Source: Isochrysis galbana
Taxonomy: Eukaryota; Haptophyta; Isochrysidales; Isochrysidaceae
Reading direction: 5' to 3'
NCBI GenBank assembly: GCA_018136815.1
Contig: CM030938.1
Location: forward strand, 1,400,202 to 1,464,201
Length of the DNA: 64,000 nt
Made by a program: the position numbers and the translations under genes. Positions 37,090 to 46,716 of the stretch are shown piece after piece. Under the pieces are notes generated by a model. It had not been told where the DNA came from and did not search any database. It saw nothing but the letters and a program-made list of their open reading frames with translations. Each line of letters begins with the position of its first letter. Position 1 is the stretch's first letter.

Positions 37090-37330
37090 CCTTGAGCTTC
37101 CTCAGCTGTGAGGCTGACTCTCCGCGCCAATCGGGTTGCACGAAAGGTTTACCGACGACAACCGAAAGCTCCGCGCGAGCTCGCACAAGCGCTGCACGCC
37201 CGCCGGTCCGATCCGGTTGCGGTCGAGGATGAGCGTATGGGTCCTCCGACACGCTCCTGCCTCAAGCAAGCACGCGACAGACCATGTCCAAGGCCTGGAC
37301 CAGTGGTTCAGTCGCACCCCATTGGGGAGA
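37090..37330 (-). pseudogene. leucine-rich-repeat protein fragment
   Basis: The minus-strand frame reads THTLILDRNRIGPAGVQRLC then SSVNLSCNPIGAE, one and a half ribonuclease-inhibitor-type LRR units. No further repeats occur on either side; the 5' part abuts LINE sequence at about 37375, which suggests the gene was disrupted. Confidence 0.5.
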
Positions 37331-37374
37331 GCGGCAGTCTTTTCGAAAGTCGACGCGCGAAGCCTCTCGGCAAG

Positions 37375-37895
37375 TATCCGAGGGAACAATACGCTACCGG
37401 CCTTTTGGAAGCAAGCGCTAGATAATTTCAGGAGGATTAAGTTCCTTAGTTAGGGAAACCAACACGCGGGAAGGGACCCAAGGATCCCCGATATGGTATA
37501 ACAGTTTTCATAAAGCTCCGGCATTACATCACTCACATAGGGCCTAATAGGGCTAAATGGGAATCTTTACAAACGGTTATTGTGCATAATACGATTAACC
37601 CGGACACGGGAGAGATATACACCATGGAGGAATGCGCGGCCTACTTGCCGGAAGGAGAACGGTGGATGCCACGCCGGGCCAGAACGCGCGATCCAGGTGA
37701 GCGTGTGGGGAGAGGAGTGGGTCAGCAAGGCACAGTGCTCCTGGCAAGCCATTAAGTCGCGTTCCGTCAAAAGAGGGCCAGGTTATTATTTTTTTAACCC
37801 AGATGTGCATGTTTTCTTTTTCAAAGACTCCGTTGTATTATTAAAACCCGTCACGAAACACCTAGGCGTCCCACAAGATTTCAGTCATACTGGGG
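37375..37895 (+). pseudogene. LINE ORF2 C-terminal fragment, degenerate
   Basis: Shifting plus-strand frames read NTLPAFWKQALDNFRRIKFL, then AGRDPRIPIWYNSFHKAPAL, then VIVHNTINPDTGEIYTMEEC and AAYLPEGERW, all typical of the LINE ORF2 region after the RT. Stop codons and frameshifts interrupt it. The segment near 37700-37755 also resembles 44380-44430 of the element described at 43769. Confidence 0.6.
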
Positions 37896-37989
37896 GGAGA
37901 GGCGTGCACCAGGGGCGGGGGGGGGGGTGATGAGTTGCAATCACCCTTCAGCTTCCGCACACGGCGTGCGCCTGCCGAACCCCTTTTTT

Positions 37990-38790
37990 GGCTGCGCATC
38001 CGTGACGGCGTGCGGAAACTTCCATGCGCACGCACGGCGTCCCCGCGGGGCCCCCGAAATGAATCTCATCACGCGCATCTTTTCTGAGCATCGGGGACGG
38101 CGTGTGGAAACTTCCATGCGCACGCACGGCGTCTCCGCGGGGGGGCCGAGAGAAATCTCATCATCTTTTCTGCGCATCGGGGACGGCGTGTGGAAACTTC
38201 CATGCGCACGCACGGCGTCCCCGCGGGGGGGTGCCCCCAGGGTTCCCGCCCACCCTCCGCGCCCAGAGTTCCCCCGCGGAAAGAGTGAACGCACGGCGTG
38301 CACCTTCCTGGAAGTTGCTATGCGCACGCACGGCGCCCCCGCGGGGGGGCCGATGCACATCGCGCCGTGCCCATGCACGGCGTGCACATTGTGATTGCAA
38401 GTCATCACACGTGCTGCGTAACGAAACATCTTTTATATTGCACGTTTACGTAATTGTGCGCCTTAGGCGGCACGCAGAGGGAAAAAGTCGACATGCGCAC
38501 GCACGGCGTCTCCGCGGGGGGGCCGATGCACATCGCGGCCCGTGCCCATGCGCGGCGTGCACATTGTGATTGCAAGCCATCACACGTGCTGCGTAACGAA
38601 ACATCTCTTATATTGCACGTTTACGTAATTGTGCGCATTAGGCGGCACGCAGAGGGAAAAAATCGGGATGCGCACGCACGGCGTCTCCGCGGGGGGGGGG
38701 GCACCGCCCCGTGCCCAATGCGCACGGCATGCACAAGTGCTCAGTTGATACTATTCATTAAACTGCATGTTTGTGTATGCGCACGCAAGG
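37990..38790. repeat. short GC-rich satellite array
   Basis: The core ATGCGCACGCACGGCGTC, followed by (C/T)CCGCGGGG, recurs at about 38022, 38116, 38199, 38311 (variant), 38491 and 38667. The right half is a clear tandem of a roughly 175-bp unit including TGCGTAACGAAACATCT and ATTGCACGTTTACGTAATTG (units starting near 38351 and 38524). Short Arg-rich frames inside are not genes. Confidence 0.8.
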
Positions 38791-38884
38791 CAGATGCTAG
38801 CCCTTATTTAATTTTAAATAAATGTGGACATTTGATCGCTCAATTCGACTGATGTCCCACAATTGACGGAACGACACCTTTAGG

Positions 38885-38999
38885 CATTGCCAGGAGCATG
38901 GGGGGTTCCTCCCGCCTGGCAGGGGAGGAGTGGAGAGAAGGGGGGGGGGGGGGGGGGCTCGTGCCCCCCCCATGGGCGAACTAAGTATAAACTTCGTTG
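38885..38999 (-). repeat. 5' fragment of the second hairpin-headed non-LTR family
   Basis: The minus strand begins with hairpin arms near 38999-38979 (one mismatch), then GCCCATGGGGGGGGCACGAG and a C/T block ending near the CCAGGAGCATGGGG region. It matches the head of the element at 44531 and is truncated after about 115 bp. Confidence 0.6.
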
Positions 39000-39019
39000 C
39001 TTCGAGGGGCTGATAGCCA

Positions 39020-39372
39020 ACAGCCAACAGCTGCTGAATGAAGCTTACGCCAAAGATGCGCTACCGGAGGACACGTGAATTGGCGATATATCGCTCCTGT
39101 ACAAAGATGGAGACTCGCGGGACCCACGAAACAATAGGCTGATTACTTTTCTGCAAACGGACTATCTTACTTAGCCAAGGTGTTGGCGAATAGATTAAAG
39201 TCGACCATACACACTATAGTCTCGAAGGAACAAGTCGGGTTCGTACCCAGGCGAATGAAAGGGGAAGCCACCCACTTACTCAAGCTCGTCCAGGCTTTTC
39301 TGGACGACACCAACGAAGACGGCCTCGACTTAGCCATAGATTTGGAAAAAGCCTTCGACCGAGTCAGCTGGC
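39020..39372 (+). pseudogene. LINE reverse transcriptase fragment
   Basis: Reads GDISLLYKDGDSRDPRNNRL, ITFLQTDYL, then after a stop AKVLANRLKSTIHTIVSKEQ, VGFVPRRMKGEATHLLKLVQ and DLAIDLEKAFDRVSW. These are RT blocks 1-3 of a LINE; the catalytic YADD region is lost because the homology ends at 39372. Confidence 0.8.
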
Positions 39373-39393
39373 CCCAACACGCCCGTAGATCAC

Positions 39394-39666
39394 CTCCTGC
39401 AGCGAGGTGTCGGCGTGCTCGACCGCGGCGCACACGCGCGTCTTGCCCGTTGCGTCGCGTGGCGCCACGCTGGCCAGCTCGAGCTCGGCAACGCACGGGT
39501 GGTGCACCCCCTGCAAGCACCCGAGCCAGCGCACCAGGTTGACCGAGACGTCATCGTCGTGGCGCGCGCCTACGCCCAGGAGCACGACGCGTTCGCCCAT
39601 GGGGTGGAGTGCGATCGTCCGCCACTCCACGGTGCACGGCTGCTTCACGTCAGTCTCGGTGGCGGC
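39394..39666 (-). pseudogene. orphan coding exon of unknown gene
   Basis: A 91-codon phase-0 segment bounded by a splice acceptor (ATTAG at its 5' side) and a donor (GAG|GTGATC). It encodes a compact, non-repetitive sequence: VKQPCTVEWRTIALHPMGER, VVLLGVGARHDDDVSVNLVR, then RVCAAVEHADTSLQEVIYG. I do not recognise the family and found no neighbouring exons; LINE RT sequence abuts its 3' side. Probably a remnant of a host gene broken by insertion. Confidence 0.4.
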
Positions 39667-39804
39667 CTAATGTCGTCCGGAAGCGAGCCGTCCTCGTGGG
39701 CGGGCGGCGGATGGCGCGCCAGGTCGTTGGCATCGCGGGGGCACGGGAGTCGTGTCGGGGCACGGCGGCATATAACGAGAGTTTATACAATTGACAAACG
39801 AACA

Positions 39805-39875
39805 TGCATAAGGCCTGCCCCAACACACCACCGAATCCTTGCCTGAGGTAGTGTACCCAGGCCCACCCCAGACAC
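39805..39875 (+). repeat. LINE 3' UTR block
   Basis: Reads AAGGCCTGCCCCAACACACC then GAGGTAGTGTACCCAGGCCC, matching blocks at 25468-25530 (plus) and 22745-22680 (minus) that follow LINE ORF2 ends. No ORF2 C-terminus adjoins it here. Confidence 0.55.
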
Positions 39876-39901
39876 AAAACGAAGAGGAAAGCCATTCGCA
39901 A

Positions 39902-42624
39902 TTAGAAATCGCGAGTTTGACGGAGCCACATGAGCATGGCCTCGGCCACCTGCTCAGGCACTTCGTCATGCGGGCAATGACCTGCTGCCAAGCGCGTGAC
40001 CGTAACACCCGGACGCAGAATTTTGAATACCTCCGCGCGATCCTGGGCGCGCTGAGCGCCAGAGAGTGGGTCGAGCTCGCCTTGTGGGACCAACACTGGG
40101 CCGGAGAAGCCTCTTGCAACCCCATCGGCACACAAGACCTCGTTAAGCGGTCTTTGTGGTGGGAGCTTTTGCCCCGATCCGATGACGATTGGCGCCCCTG
40201 GATCAGTGGCGTCCCGAGCAATCTGGTCGGCCTGTGACGAGGAGCAATGCGACGTGAGCGACTCGCGTGGGATGGAGCACAAGGCATACGCGCACCGATA
40301 GCGAGTAATTGTGCCAGGATCTTGCGAGCCCGAAGACAAGACAAATTGACTACCGCTAACCGATGCTTCAGCATGCTCCAACGACGCAGGTCGGGGCAGT
40401 GGCCCCATGAGCGGCAGGCGACGCAGCGCGCACACACCTGTGCTGCGTCTGCATTCACTGGTGAGGTCGGGTAGTAGCTTGTGAGGAGGTTCGGGATGCG
40501 CGGTCGAAGAAGCGCAATCACCGCTAAACCAAACACCTCTAGCACGGAGGCCGGCGCAAACGGCGGCGGCTCGTACGGGGGTAGAGTACCAGCGAGCGTG
40601 GCGGCACCGACCGATGGCAAGACGGCTGCTTTGACTGCAGGGGCACCCACCGTGGCAATCCTGCCCGCGCTTGCAGGAGCGCCCAAGCCCGCAACGAGCT
40701 CGGGCTGGGCTGCGTTGTCGCGAGGGTCATCAAGTTGGCCGGCGGTGTTGCACAAGACGAGGCCTCGGGCAAGAGGCCCAAGATTCGCAGCAGCGCCTGC
40801 TGATATGCCGCCTCCAATTGAGTTCCCTACGAGCACGACGCCTACGCCTTCGGGCTCTCCCTGATACGTCGGGCCCAATCTGCACTCGGCGGCTCCAACG
40901 ACTTCGAGGCAAAAATCCACGACGAGAGCTTCCCACAGGTGCTGAGTGTACGACAGAGGCGGCGATTCGGAGTGGCCAAATCCGAGCATATCGAGCGCGT
41001 AGACATCCGCAAAGGTGTTGGCCGCCGCAGAAGACGCGCCGGCCGTCCCGGCACGAAGGGCCTTGACCAGTCTACCCCACTGTGCTGAACTCGCCGCAAA
41101 GCCGTGCACGCAGACGAGCTTTGGGATCTCGAGGCTTGAGGATGATTGCGGACTTTTCCACACGCGATATCGTATGAGATGTGCATTCCACCGCCAGTAA
41201 GCAATCTCATCGGCGGGCGCAGCTTCCGCGGCTCCGTCTGCCGCTTTCTCGCGACCCACACATTCCGCTGCTGTCGCGCCCTCAGCACTACACTCGAGAG
41301 CCGACAATACGGCGGCGTCGGCCACCCTTCTTACTGCAGACATCGCATCTACGTCCCTTTTCGCCAACAGCCTGTGCCATTCAGCCCATTCGAGCACGTC
41401 CATGAGGGCACGAGCGTCCGTCACTTGCCAGGGAGACGTGCGCGCAGGCGTGGGCACACCTCCACCGGCTGCCGCCGATGCGAGCGCCATTGCCCGACGT
41501 TGCGAGATAGAGCCTAGTGCTAGAGCTGAACGAAACGCCACGCAGGCGGTCTCACGCAAGGCTCCCCGTTCGGCTAGGTTCGCCTCCCCTTCGATCCATT
41601 CAGCCGCTGCCGCGTAAAGACTGCGCCCGAGGTTCAGCTGGGCTTCGTGATGAGTGGAAGAAGGATCCGCCGAGCTGCCGGCGTATGCCGTCGCCGGGTG
41701 CCGTAGGAAGGTGCTGGCAAACGCGCCGCGCCCATTTTCGCAGTAGAATTCCATCGCTGCTCGTGCCTCGGCCTCGCCCGCAAGGTCGATTGCCGCCGCT
41801 GCATGTGGCTGGGTGGTTGGGTTTGCGGAGCGCACTCGCAGCAGCGCGGGCGGGTTCTGACGTGCCCCCAACATGAGGAAAGTGTCCGAGTCCGGCACGC
41901 CAACTTGCCATGGTGCATCCAGAGGGTTTGGCAACGGCGCAATGTCAATCGAAGTTGGCGGGTCTACGGGCGTCGCCACTTCGTGTGATGACGCAATCGC
42001 GGCATACTTATCGTGCCGACGAGGAAGGTTCTCGATCAAGTGGCTTTCCGTTGGCGCGCTCGCTGCACCCGCCTCCCATGGTGCGGTTGGGCGCAGCGCC
42101 TGGCTCCACCGTTGCACCTCGATGCCCGCGCCGGCAAGGGCATCGGCCGTCTTGCACTGCATCTGCCTCATCGTCGCACAAGGATCCTCCGAGACAATGT
42201 AGCACGCCTGCACGCTCGCGGCCCTCGCCAGTCCAGGCAGCAGGTCTGCCGCCTCTCCACTCGCAAACAGCAGCGTCGCATTGTACCTCTGCTTGAGCTG
42301 CCTCTCGAGCGAGGTGAGAGCAGAGTGGAGGGCGAGAATCGAAGTTGTTGGTGCAGCAGCCAGATGCGCCTTCTCATCAAGCACGAACGCGCAGAGCACA
42401 CCAGAGCTCCCTTCTCTCTGTGAAGCAAGACGAAGGCCCTCGTGGTCGTCCACGCGAAGGTCACTCCCTCCCGTGTACCACACCAGAGAGGAGAAGGGCC
42501 GCTCGAGCGCGTGCAGAGGGCGTGTGCGAGTCGTCGTGCCTGCTCGGAGTCGCCATGGACCCACAGAGAGCGCGGCGACGCCCGGCAGCGCCAGAAGCGA
42601 GAGCAGAGAGAAGAGTCGAGGCAT
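39902..42624 (-). CDS. photolyase-like N-domain fused to alpha/beta hydrolase
   Basis: Exons 42624-40438 and 40231-39902 with a 206-bp GT-AG intron, phase 0, giving 838 residues. Residues 1-20 are a hydrophobic signal-like stretch (MPRLFSLLSLLALPGVAALS), followed by a basic/hydroxylated segment, suggesting ER or plastid targeting. About 40-330 is a photolyase/cryptochrome N-terminal (antenna-binding) domain: SSLVWYTGGSDLRVDDHEGL, LCAFVLDEKA, TSILALHSALTSLERQLKQR. The FAD-binding helical domain is absent. About 490-838 is an alpha/beta hydrolase: LVCVHGFAASSAQWGRLVKA, YALDMLGFGHSE, nucleophile elbow VGNSIGG, PVLVPQGELDPLS (Asp) and AAGHCPHDEVPEQ (His). The architecture is known from plants and algae. 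The enzyme side looks complete (Ser-Asp-His); the photolyase side cannot repair DNA alone. Confidence 0.88.
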
Positions 42625-42629
42625 CTTCC

Positions 42630-43087
42630 CTCTCTCTCAATCTCTCTCTCTCTCCTCCCCTTCCCTCTCTTTTCTTCTCCCTCCCCCCCTTTCTCTTGTC
42701 TCTCTATCTCTCAATCTCACCCTCTCACCCTCTTTGTCCATCTCTCCCCGCTCACTCACCGATGACTACGTGAACAAGGTCTCACAAAGTCTCCCCCCGT
42801 GATTCTCTCCCTCCCTCCTTCACTTTATTTCTTTATTCTCTCTCTCACGTGCCGCCTCTCCCTCTGCTCTCGCTTTCCCTCTCTCTCGCTTCCTTCCCTC
42901 TCTCACTCTCCCCTTTTTCCTCTCTCCACCGAAATATTCTCTCCCTGCTGTATGCCCTCTAATTCTCTCTCCTCTACCTCAACATTCTCTTCCTCTCAAT
43001 CACAGATTCCCTTCTTTCATTCGCATTCATCTGGATGGAGGCGAACACACACACACACACACATACACACACACACACACATAAAGA

Positions 43088-43183
<96 letters not shown>

Positions 43184-43215
43184 AGAGAAGAGAGAGAAGA
43201 GAGAGAAGAGAAGGT
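42630..43215. repeat. C/T-rich region then (CA)n and (GA)n microsatellite
   Basis: Pyrimidine-rich from 42630 to 43020, an ACACAC run at 43047-43080, then nearly perfect (GA)n at 43085-43210. It lies immediately upstream of the photolyase-hydrolase start. Confidence 0.9.
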
Positions 43216-43751
43216 GGAGAGGATGGGGCCGTCGCATTCCATGCGTTCCCAACGAATCCTTGAAGAAAGGCGGGCGGCGGGCGCCAAGATATCATAAGAC
43301 GAGGCGCGTCTAATTTTGGATTGAAGAAGTCGTACTATTATGGTCCTCGTCCAACGGTCGGCGAGGAAGAGAGGTCGAAGCTGAAGGAAGAAGAAAGAAG
43401 GCAAGAGATGGGAAAGGTCAGAGAGTCCAGAGTTGGGAGGCTAGAGGGCATTTCCGTGGGCCACTGCCAGTGGGCGTGGCACAGGTATAATAGTAAATGC
43501 CCTGTCTACAGAGGGTTCTTGCAGCGACTCAACGGGGACCCAAGAGTTCAGCCCGAGTCAACAGCCCTTATTCCCCATTGAGTTGCTGTTGAGTCGCCCT
43601 ATGAAAAGACGAAAGCTCAGACCGCGGGGACTCAATAGAGGGCTCCTCAACCAATCTCGCGCCGCTAGAGCGCGCTGGCCCCCGTTGAGCGTTGAGCCGC
43701 TGCCAAAACCCCGTATGCCGTATGTTTCAGAGTTTCAGAACGTGGCCCCGT
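43216..43751. other. intergenic, nothing recognised
   Basis: No gene supported. The 3' part contains two copies of CCCGTATGCCGTATG, the second overlapping the left target duplication of the following element. Confidence 0.5.
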
Positions 43752-43768
43752 ATGCCGTATGACATTAA

Positions 43769-44531
43769 TTTAATTTAATTTCTTAATAGTCACACCGCAC
43801 ACGCGACCGTGCAGCCTCTACTTTCTACTCACGTAGGAAACTTTCTACACCCCCAATCCGCCGGCCCTTTCCCCCCCGCCATCAGGCGACTCCCCCCGTG
43901 CACTACGCACTACTAGGGGGATAGGGGAAAAGGGCTTAGATATGGTCGGTGGCCCGCGCCCCCCCCCGGCGATCCGTTCCCCCCTTCCTCCTACGCCTAC
44001 CGGGCTGGCGGCGGCCTCGGTCCCGACTTATCCTGTAAACAGGTGCGGGACTTACCTATTTTCCGGTGAGCGGAGCTCTCGCTCCGCCCACCCCCTTCTC
44101 CGCGCTCTCTCTCCCCTCTCCTGCAGGCACGCGCGATGGCGCGCCTGCGACAGGCCTGCAGCTGCCCCTGGCGACCCCTGGAGGCCTCTGGAGGCCAGCT
44201 CAGGGGGCAGAGGAGGCTGGGGCTGGGCCCTGGCCTCCCCTGCCTCTCCCTCGCTGGCGCTCCTGTGCCTCAGGGGTCCCCAATCTGCACCTGTCTGCCT
44301 GTTGAACAGGGGGGGAGGGGGGGTTGGAGCGATGGGCTGGCCACGACAGGCCAGGACGCGCGAGGCAGGCAAGCCTGCCAGTGAGGAGAGTGGGTCAGCA
44401 AGGCATTCTGCTCCTGGCAAGCCATCAGGCATGCCTGGAGCATGGGTGGTTCCTCCCCCATGGCAGGGGAGGAGTGGAGAGAGGGGGGGGCTCGTGCCCC
44501 CCCATGGGGCAACCAAGTATAAACTTAGTTG
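43769..44531 (-). mobile_element. 763-bp hairpin-headed non-LTR element with 17-bp target duplication
   Basis: Flanked by exact 17-bp direct repeats ATGCCGTATGACATTAA (43752-43768 and 44532-44548). On the minus strand it opens with a hairpin (arms at 44531-44511, one mismatch), then a CCATGGGG/GGGCACGAG block, and ends in an A/T-rich tail (ATTAAATTAAATTAA type). A minus-strand frame of 80 codons (44512-44270, MPHGGARAPPSLHSSPAMGE) follows the hairpin. It has no RT, so it is nonautonomous or internally deleted. Heads of the same family lie at 267 and 38999. Confidence 0.8.
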
Positions 44532-44650
44532 ATGCCGTATGACATTAAAATGAGTAAAAATAGCAGCGCAAAAGCAGCACATGAGCTCTTCAAGAGTCAA
44601 GAGCCCTAGATTTTGTTGTCCTATTCCTACATTTGCATCAAACAGCTGCA

Positions 44651-46126
44651 TCATTTGCACGAGTGGTGGATAGTACCTTTACTCCACTGCAACACAGAAG
44701 TTGGGCTTTCGCCGCGCTGGCCAAACAGCGGGTCCACCCAGCATGGCCCCGCATATTCAGCCGGATCACACTCCCTAAAACACAACCATGGGACGGCAGC
44801 TTCCTTGTCCACGATGTCACCGAACGCGCGTGCATGAACCACGATTGCATCGTCCGTGCTCATATCGAATCCCGCTAGAGTACAGTCGTGGGAGGCAATC
44901 ATGACTTTTGCACTCGATGACGTTCTCGCGCCCTCGGCGTCCGCAACGGCATTGCCGTTTGTGCTTTCAAGCGCCACAGCGCGGACGTTGAGCAATCTTG
45001 CAGCGAGAGCACTCGCGATAGTTCGCCTCCTCCCCTCGATTGCAGAACCTTCGTGTAGGACGCTGCGAACCACGACGACGCCACGCGAGTGAAATGCTTC
45101 CCGATGAACCTGTGACACTCGACGTACAGCCAGCAACGCATCCGTCGTCCATTCCTCACTGCCAGCATGCACAGTTGAGAGGTCTCGCTTGAAGGCCGTG
45201 GTCTCCTTTGTGCTATCAGGTTGGCCAACCCGCCGGCTGGCAATCCGGTTGTCTTCACTCAAGCGTCCATCCAGACCAAAACATGATGCCATGCTGCTGC
45301 TGTCCGTGACGTACCCGCATCGATCGAGGCATTCGTCTAGGAGGAGGCGCAGCTCGGCGACAGCCACAGACTCCGCAAATTCTCCAAGATGCGAACTCTC
45401 CGATAAGGTGGACTCCTGAAGCAAAGTGGCCTTTGAGATGACCCGATTACAGAGACCATTGAAGGCTCGGGATGGCCACACCGCACCATCATGCAGACCA
45501 TTCTCTTCACACCACTCTTGAGCTTCGATGCATCCTTTCTGAGCGGCCTCGGCAGCCGCCTCTTGAGCTGCTGTAACAACTTTCGAGAGGAGCCGCGCAG
45601 ATTCATCTCGAGAGGCGAGCGATCCAAACCAGAAGGCAGAGTTGTGCCAGCCCGTGCCAAACTCACCGACGTGAAAGGCTTCACGCCGGTGGATGAGCGC
45701 GTGCAGATAGGTCGCGTGCAACGCCGCCTCACTGCCCTCGACAGGCGGCCCTCCAAATGCTGTTGCCTCCGGCCAGCTGAGTGGGGTGACAAGTGCGTGG
45801 GCCTCATCAGCGCCACCCCCGCCGAGCAGCAGGCACGCAAGCGCCACACGCGCGTGGTCACTCCCTCCCATCTCCTCTATCCAGCCCTCAACGTCTTCGG
45901 CGAGCCGCGCAGCTTCTCTTGAGAGCAGAGAGTGGCGCGCCCGCCGCACGCTCGGCAGCCTTACGAGTGGCTCGTAGTGGAGCGGCGGGATGCGCACGGG
46001 GTCGAGAGGCCAGGCGCATGCCGCACGTGCCTCGCACAACGCGCGAGGCAGCTCACGCCCGCCCCTGGTGGGAGAGAGAGAGTGAGAGAAAGGGAGAGAG
46101 ACCACCGTGAGAGACAGAATCTGCAT
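44651..46126 (-). CDS. conserved protein of unknown function, intronless
   Basis: The single open frame is 522 codons; the first 31 codons come from a G homopolymer, so the ATG at 46126 (491 residues) is preferred. Distinctive blocks look like a conserved enzyme-like core: ADEAHALVTPLSWPEATAFG, then ATYLHALIHRREAFHVGEFG, TGWHNSAFWFGSL, QEWCEENGLHDGAVWPSRAF and the C-terminal VPWLCFRECDPAEYAG with CWVDPLFGQRG. The GEFGTGWHNSAFWFG stretch and His-rich surroundings suggest a binding site, but I cannot name the family or reaction. The N-terminus is mildly hydrophobic (MQILSLTVVSLPFSHSLSPT) and could target a compartment. A non-LTR element sits 120 bp beyond its 3' end. Confidence 0.75.
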   Translation of the reverse strand: MQILSLTVVSLPFSHSLSPTRGGRELPRALCEARAACAWPLDPVRIPPLHYEPLVRLPSVRRARHSLLSREAARLAEDVEGWIEEMGGSDHARVALACLLLGGGGADEAHALVTPLSWPEATAFGGPPVEGSEAALHATYLHALIHRREAFHVGEFGTGWHNSAFWFGSLASRDESARLLSKVVTAAQEAAAEAAQKGCIEAQEWCEENGLHDGAVWPSRAFNGLCNRVISKATLLQESTLSESSHLGEFAESVAVAELRLLLDECLDRCGYVTDSSSMASCFGLDGRLSEDNRIASRRVGQPDSTKETTAFKRDLSTVHAGSEEWTTDALLAVRRVSQVHREAFHSRGVVVVRSVLHEGSAIEGRRRTIASALAARLLNVRAVALESTNGNAVADAEGARTSSSAKVMIASHDCTLAGFDMSTDDAIVVHARAFGDIVDKEAAVPWLCFRECDPAEYAGPCWVDPLFGQRGESPTSVLQWSKGTIHHSCK

Positions 46127-46159
46127 CTCGACACAGACGATCCATCGACCAACGAGAGA

Positions 46160-46217
46160 CGGGGGGAGAAAAAAAAAAAGGGGGGGGGGGGGGGGGGGGG
46201 GGGGGGAGGGGGGGGGC
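46160..46217. repeat. A then G homopolymer tract
   Basis: An A run followed by about 46 bases that are almost all G; length is likely to be unreliable in the assembly. Short AGTCTAA repeats follow at 46225-46246. Confidence 0.9.
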
Positions 46218-46253
46218 ACAGAGAGTCTAAAGTCTAAAGTCTAAAGCACGTCG

Positions 46254-46716
46254 CCTGCCTAGACGGGAAATAAGTATTTACCGCATTTGGCCAGAGGCTA
46301 AATACATACGTATTTGGCTGCATTTGAAGGGCGTCCTGGTTTATAGGCTTCGAATGCATTTGCAATTTATTTGTTATTTGGCCTTGGCCTTGGGTCAAAC
46401 ACATCAACACATCCGTATTTTGTATTTTTTCGTATTTGTATTTGCAGGTCCCCACACCGTATTTCCCATCTATGGTCACCTGTCAGGTCCCTAGATGGGA
46501 AATACGGTGCTGGGGCCTGCAAATACAGCCAAATACATATGTATTTGGCTCCCGGCCAAATACATTTCAAATACATTCGAGGCCTATACAACCCCGGACG
46601 CGCTTCAAATAATACAAATACAGCCAAATACAATTAAATACATGTCATATGATATGACATATGTATTTGGCCTCTGGCCAAATACGGTAAATACGTATTT
46701 CCCATCTAGGGTCAGG
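46254..46716. mobile_element. fold-back (giant imperfect palindrome) element
   Basis: The two halves are inverted copies along their whole length, with the axis near 46483. The ends match (CCTGCCTAGACGGGAAATA versus the complement of the right end, CCTGACCCTAGATGGGAAAT). The centre also matches (CCGTATTTCCCATCTA left, TAGATGGGAAATACGG right). The motif AAATAC and its complement GTATTT recur about every 20 bp. The opposite strands translate to matching phrases (WPNAVNTYFPSR and WPNTVNTYFPSR), which reflects the palindrome, not a gene. No transposase. Confidence 0.75.

Noticed and set aside
37920-38790. CRISPR-like array
   Set aside because: Units are GC-rich tandem repeats without unique spacers, in a eukaryotic context.
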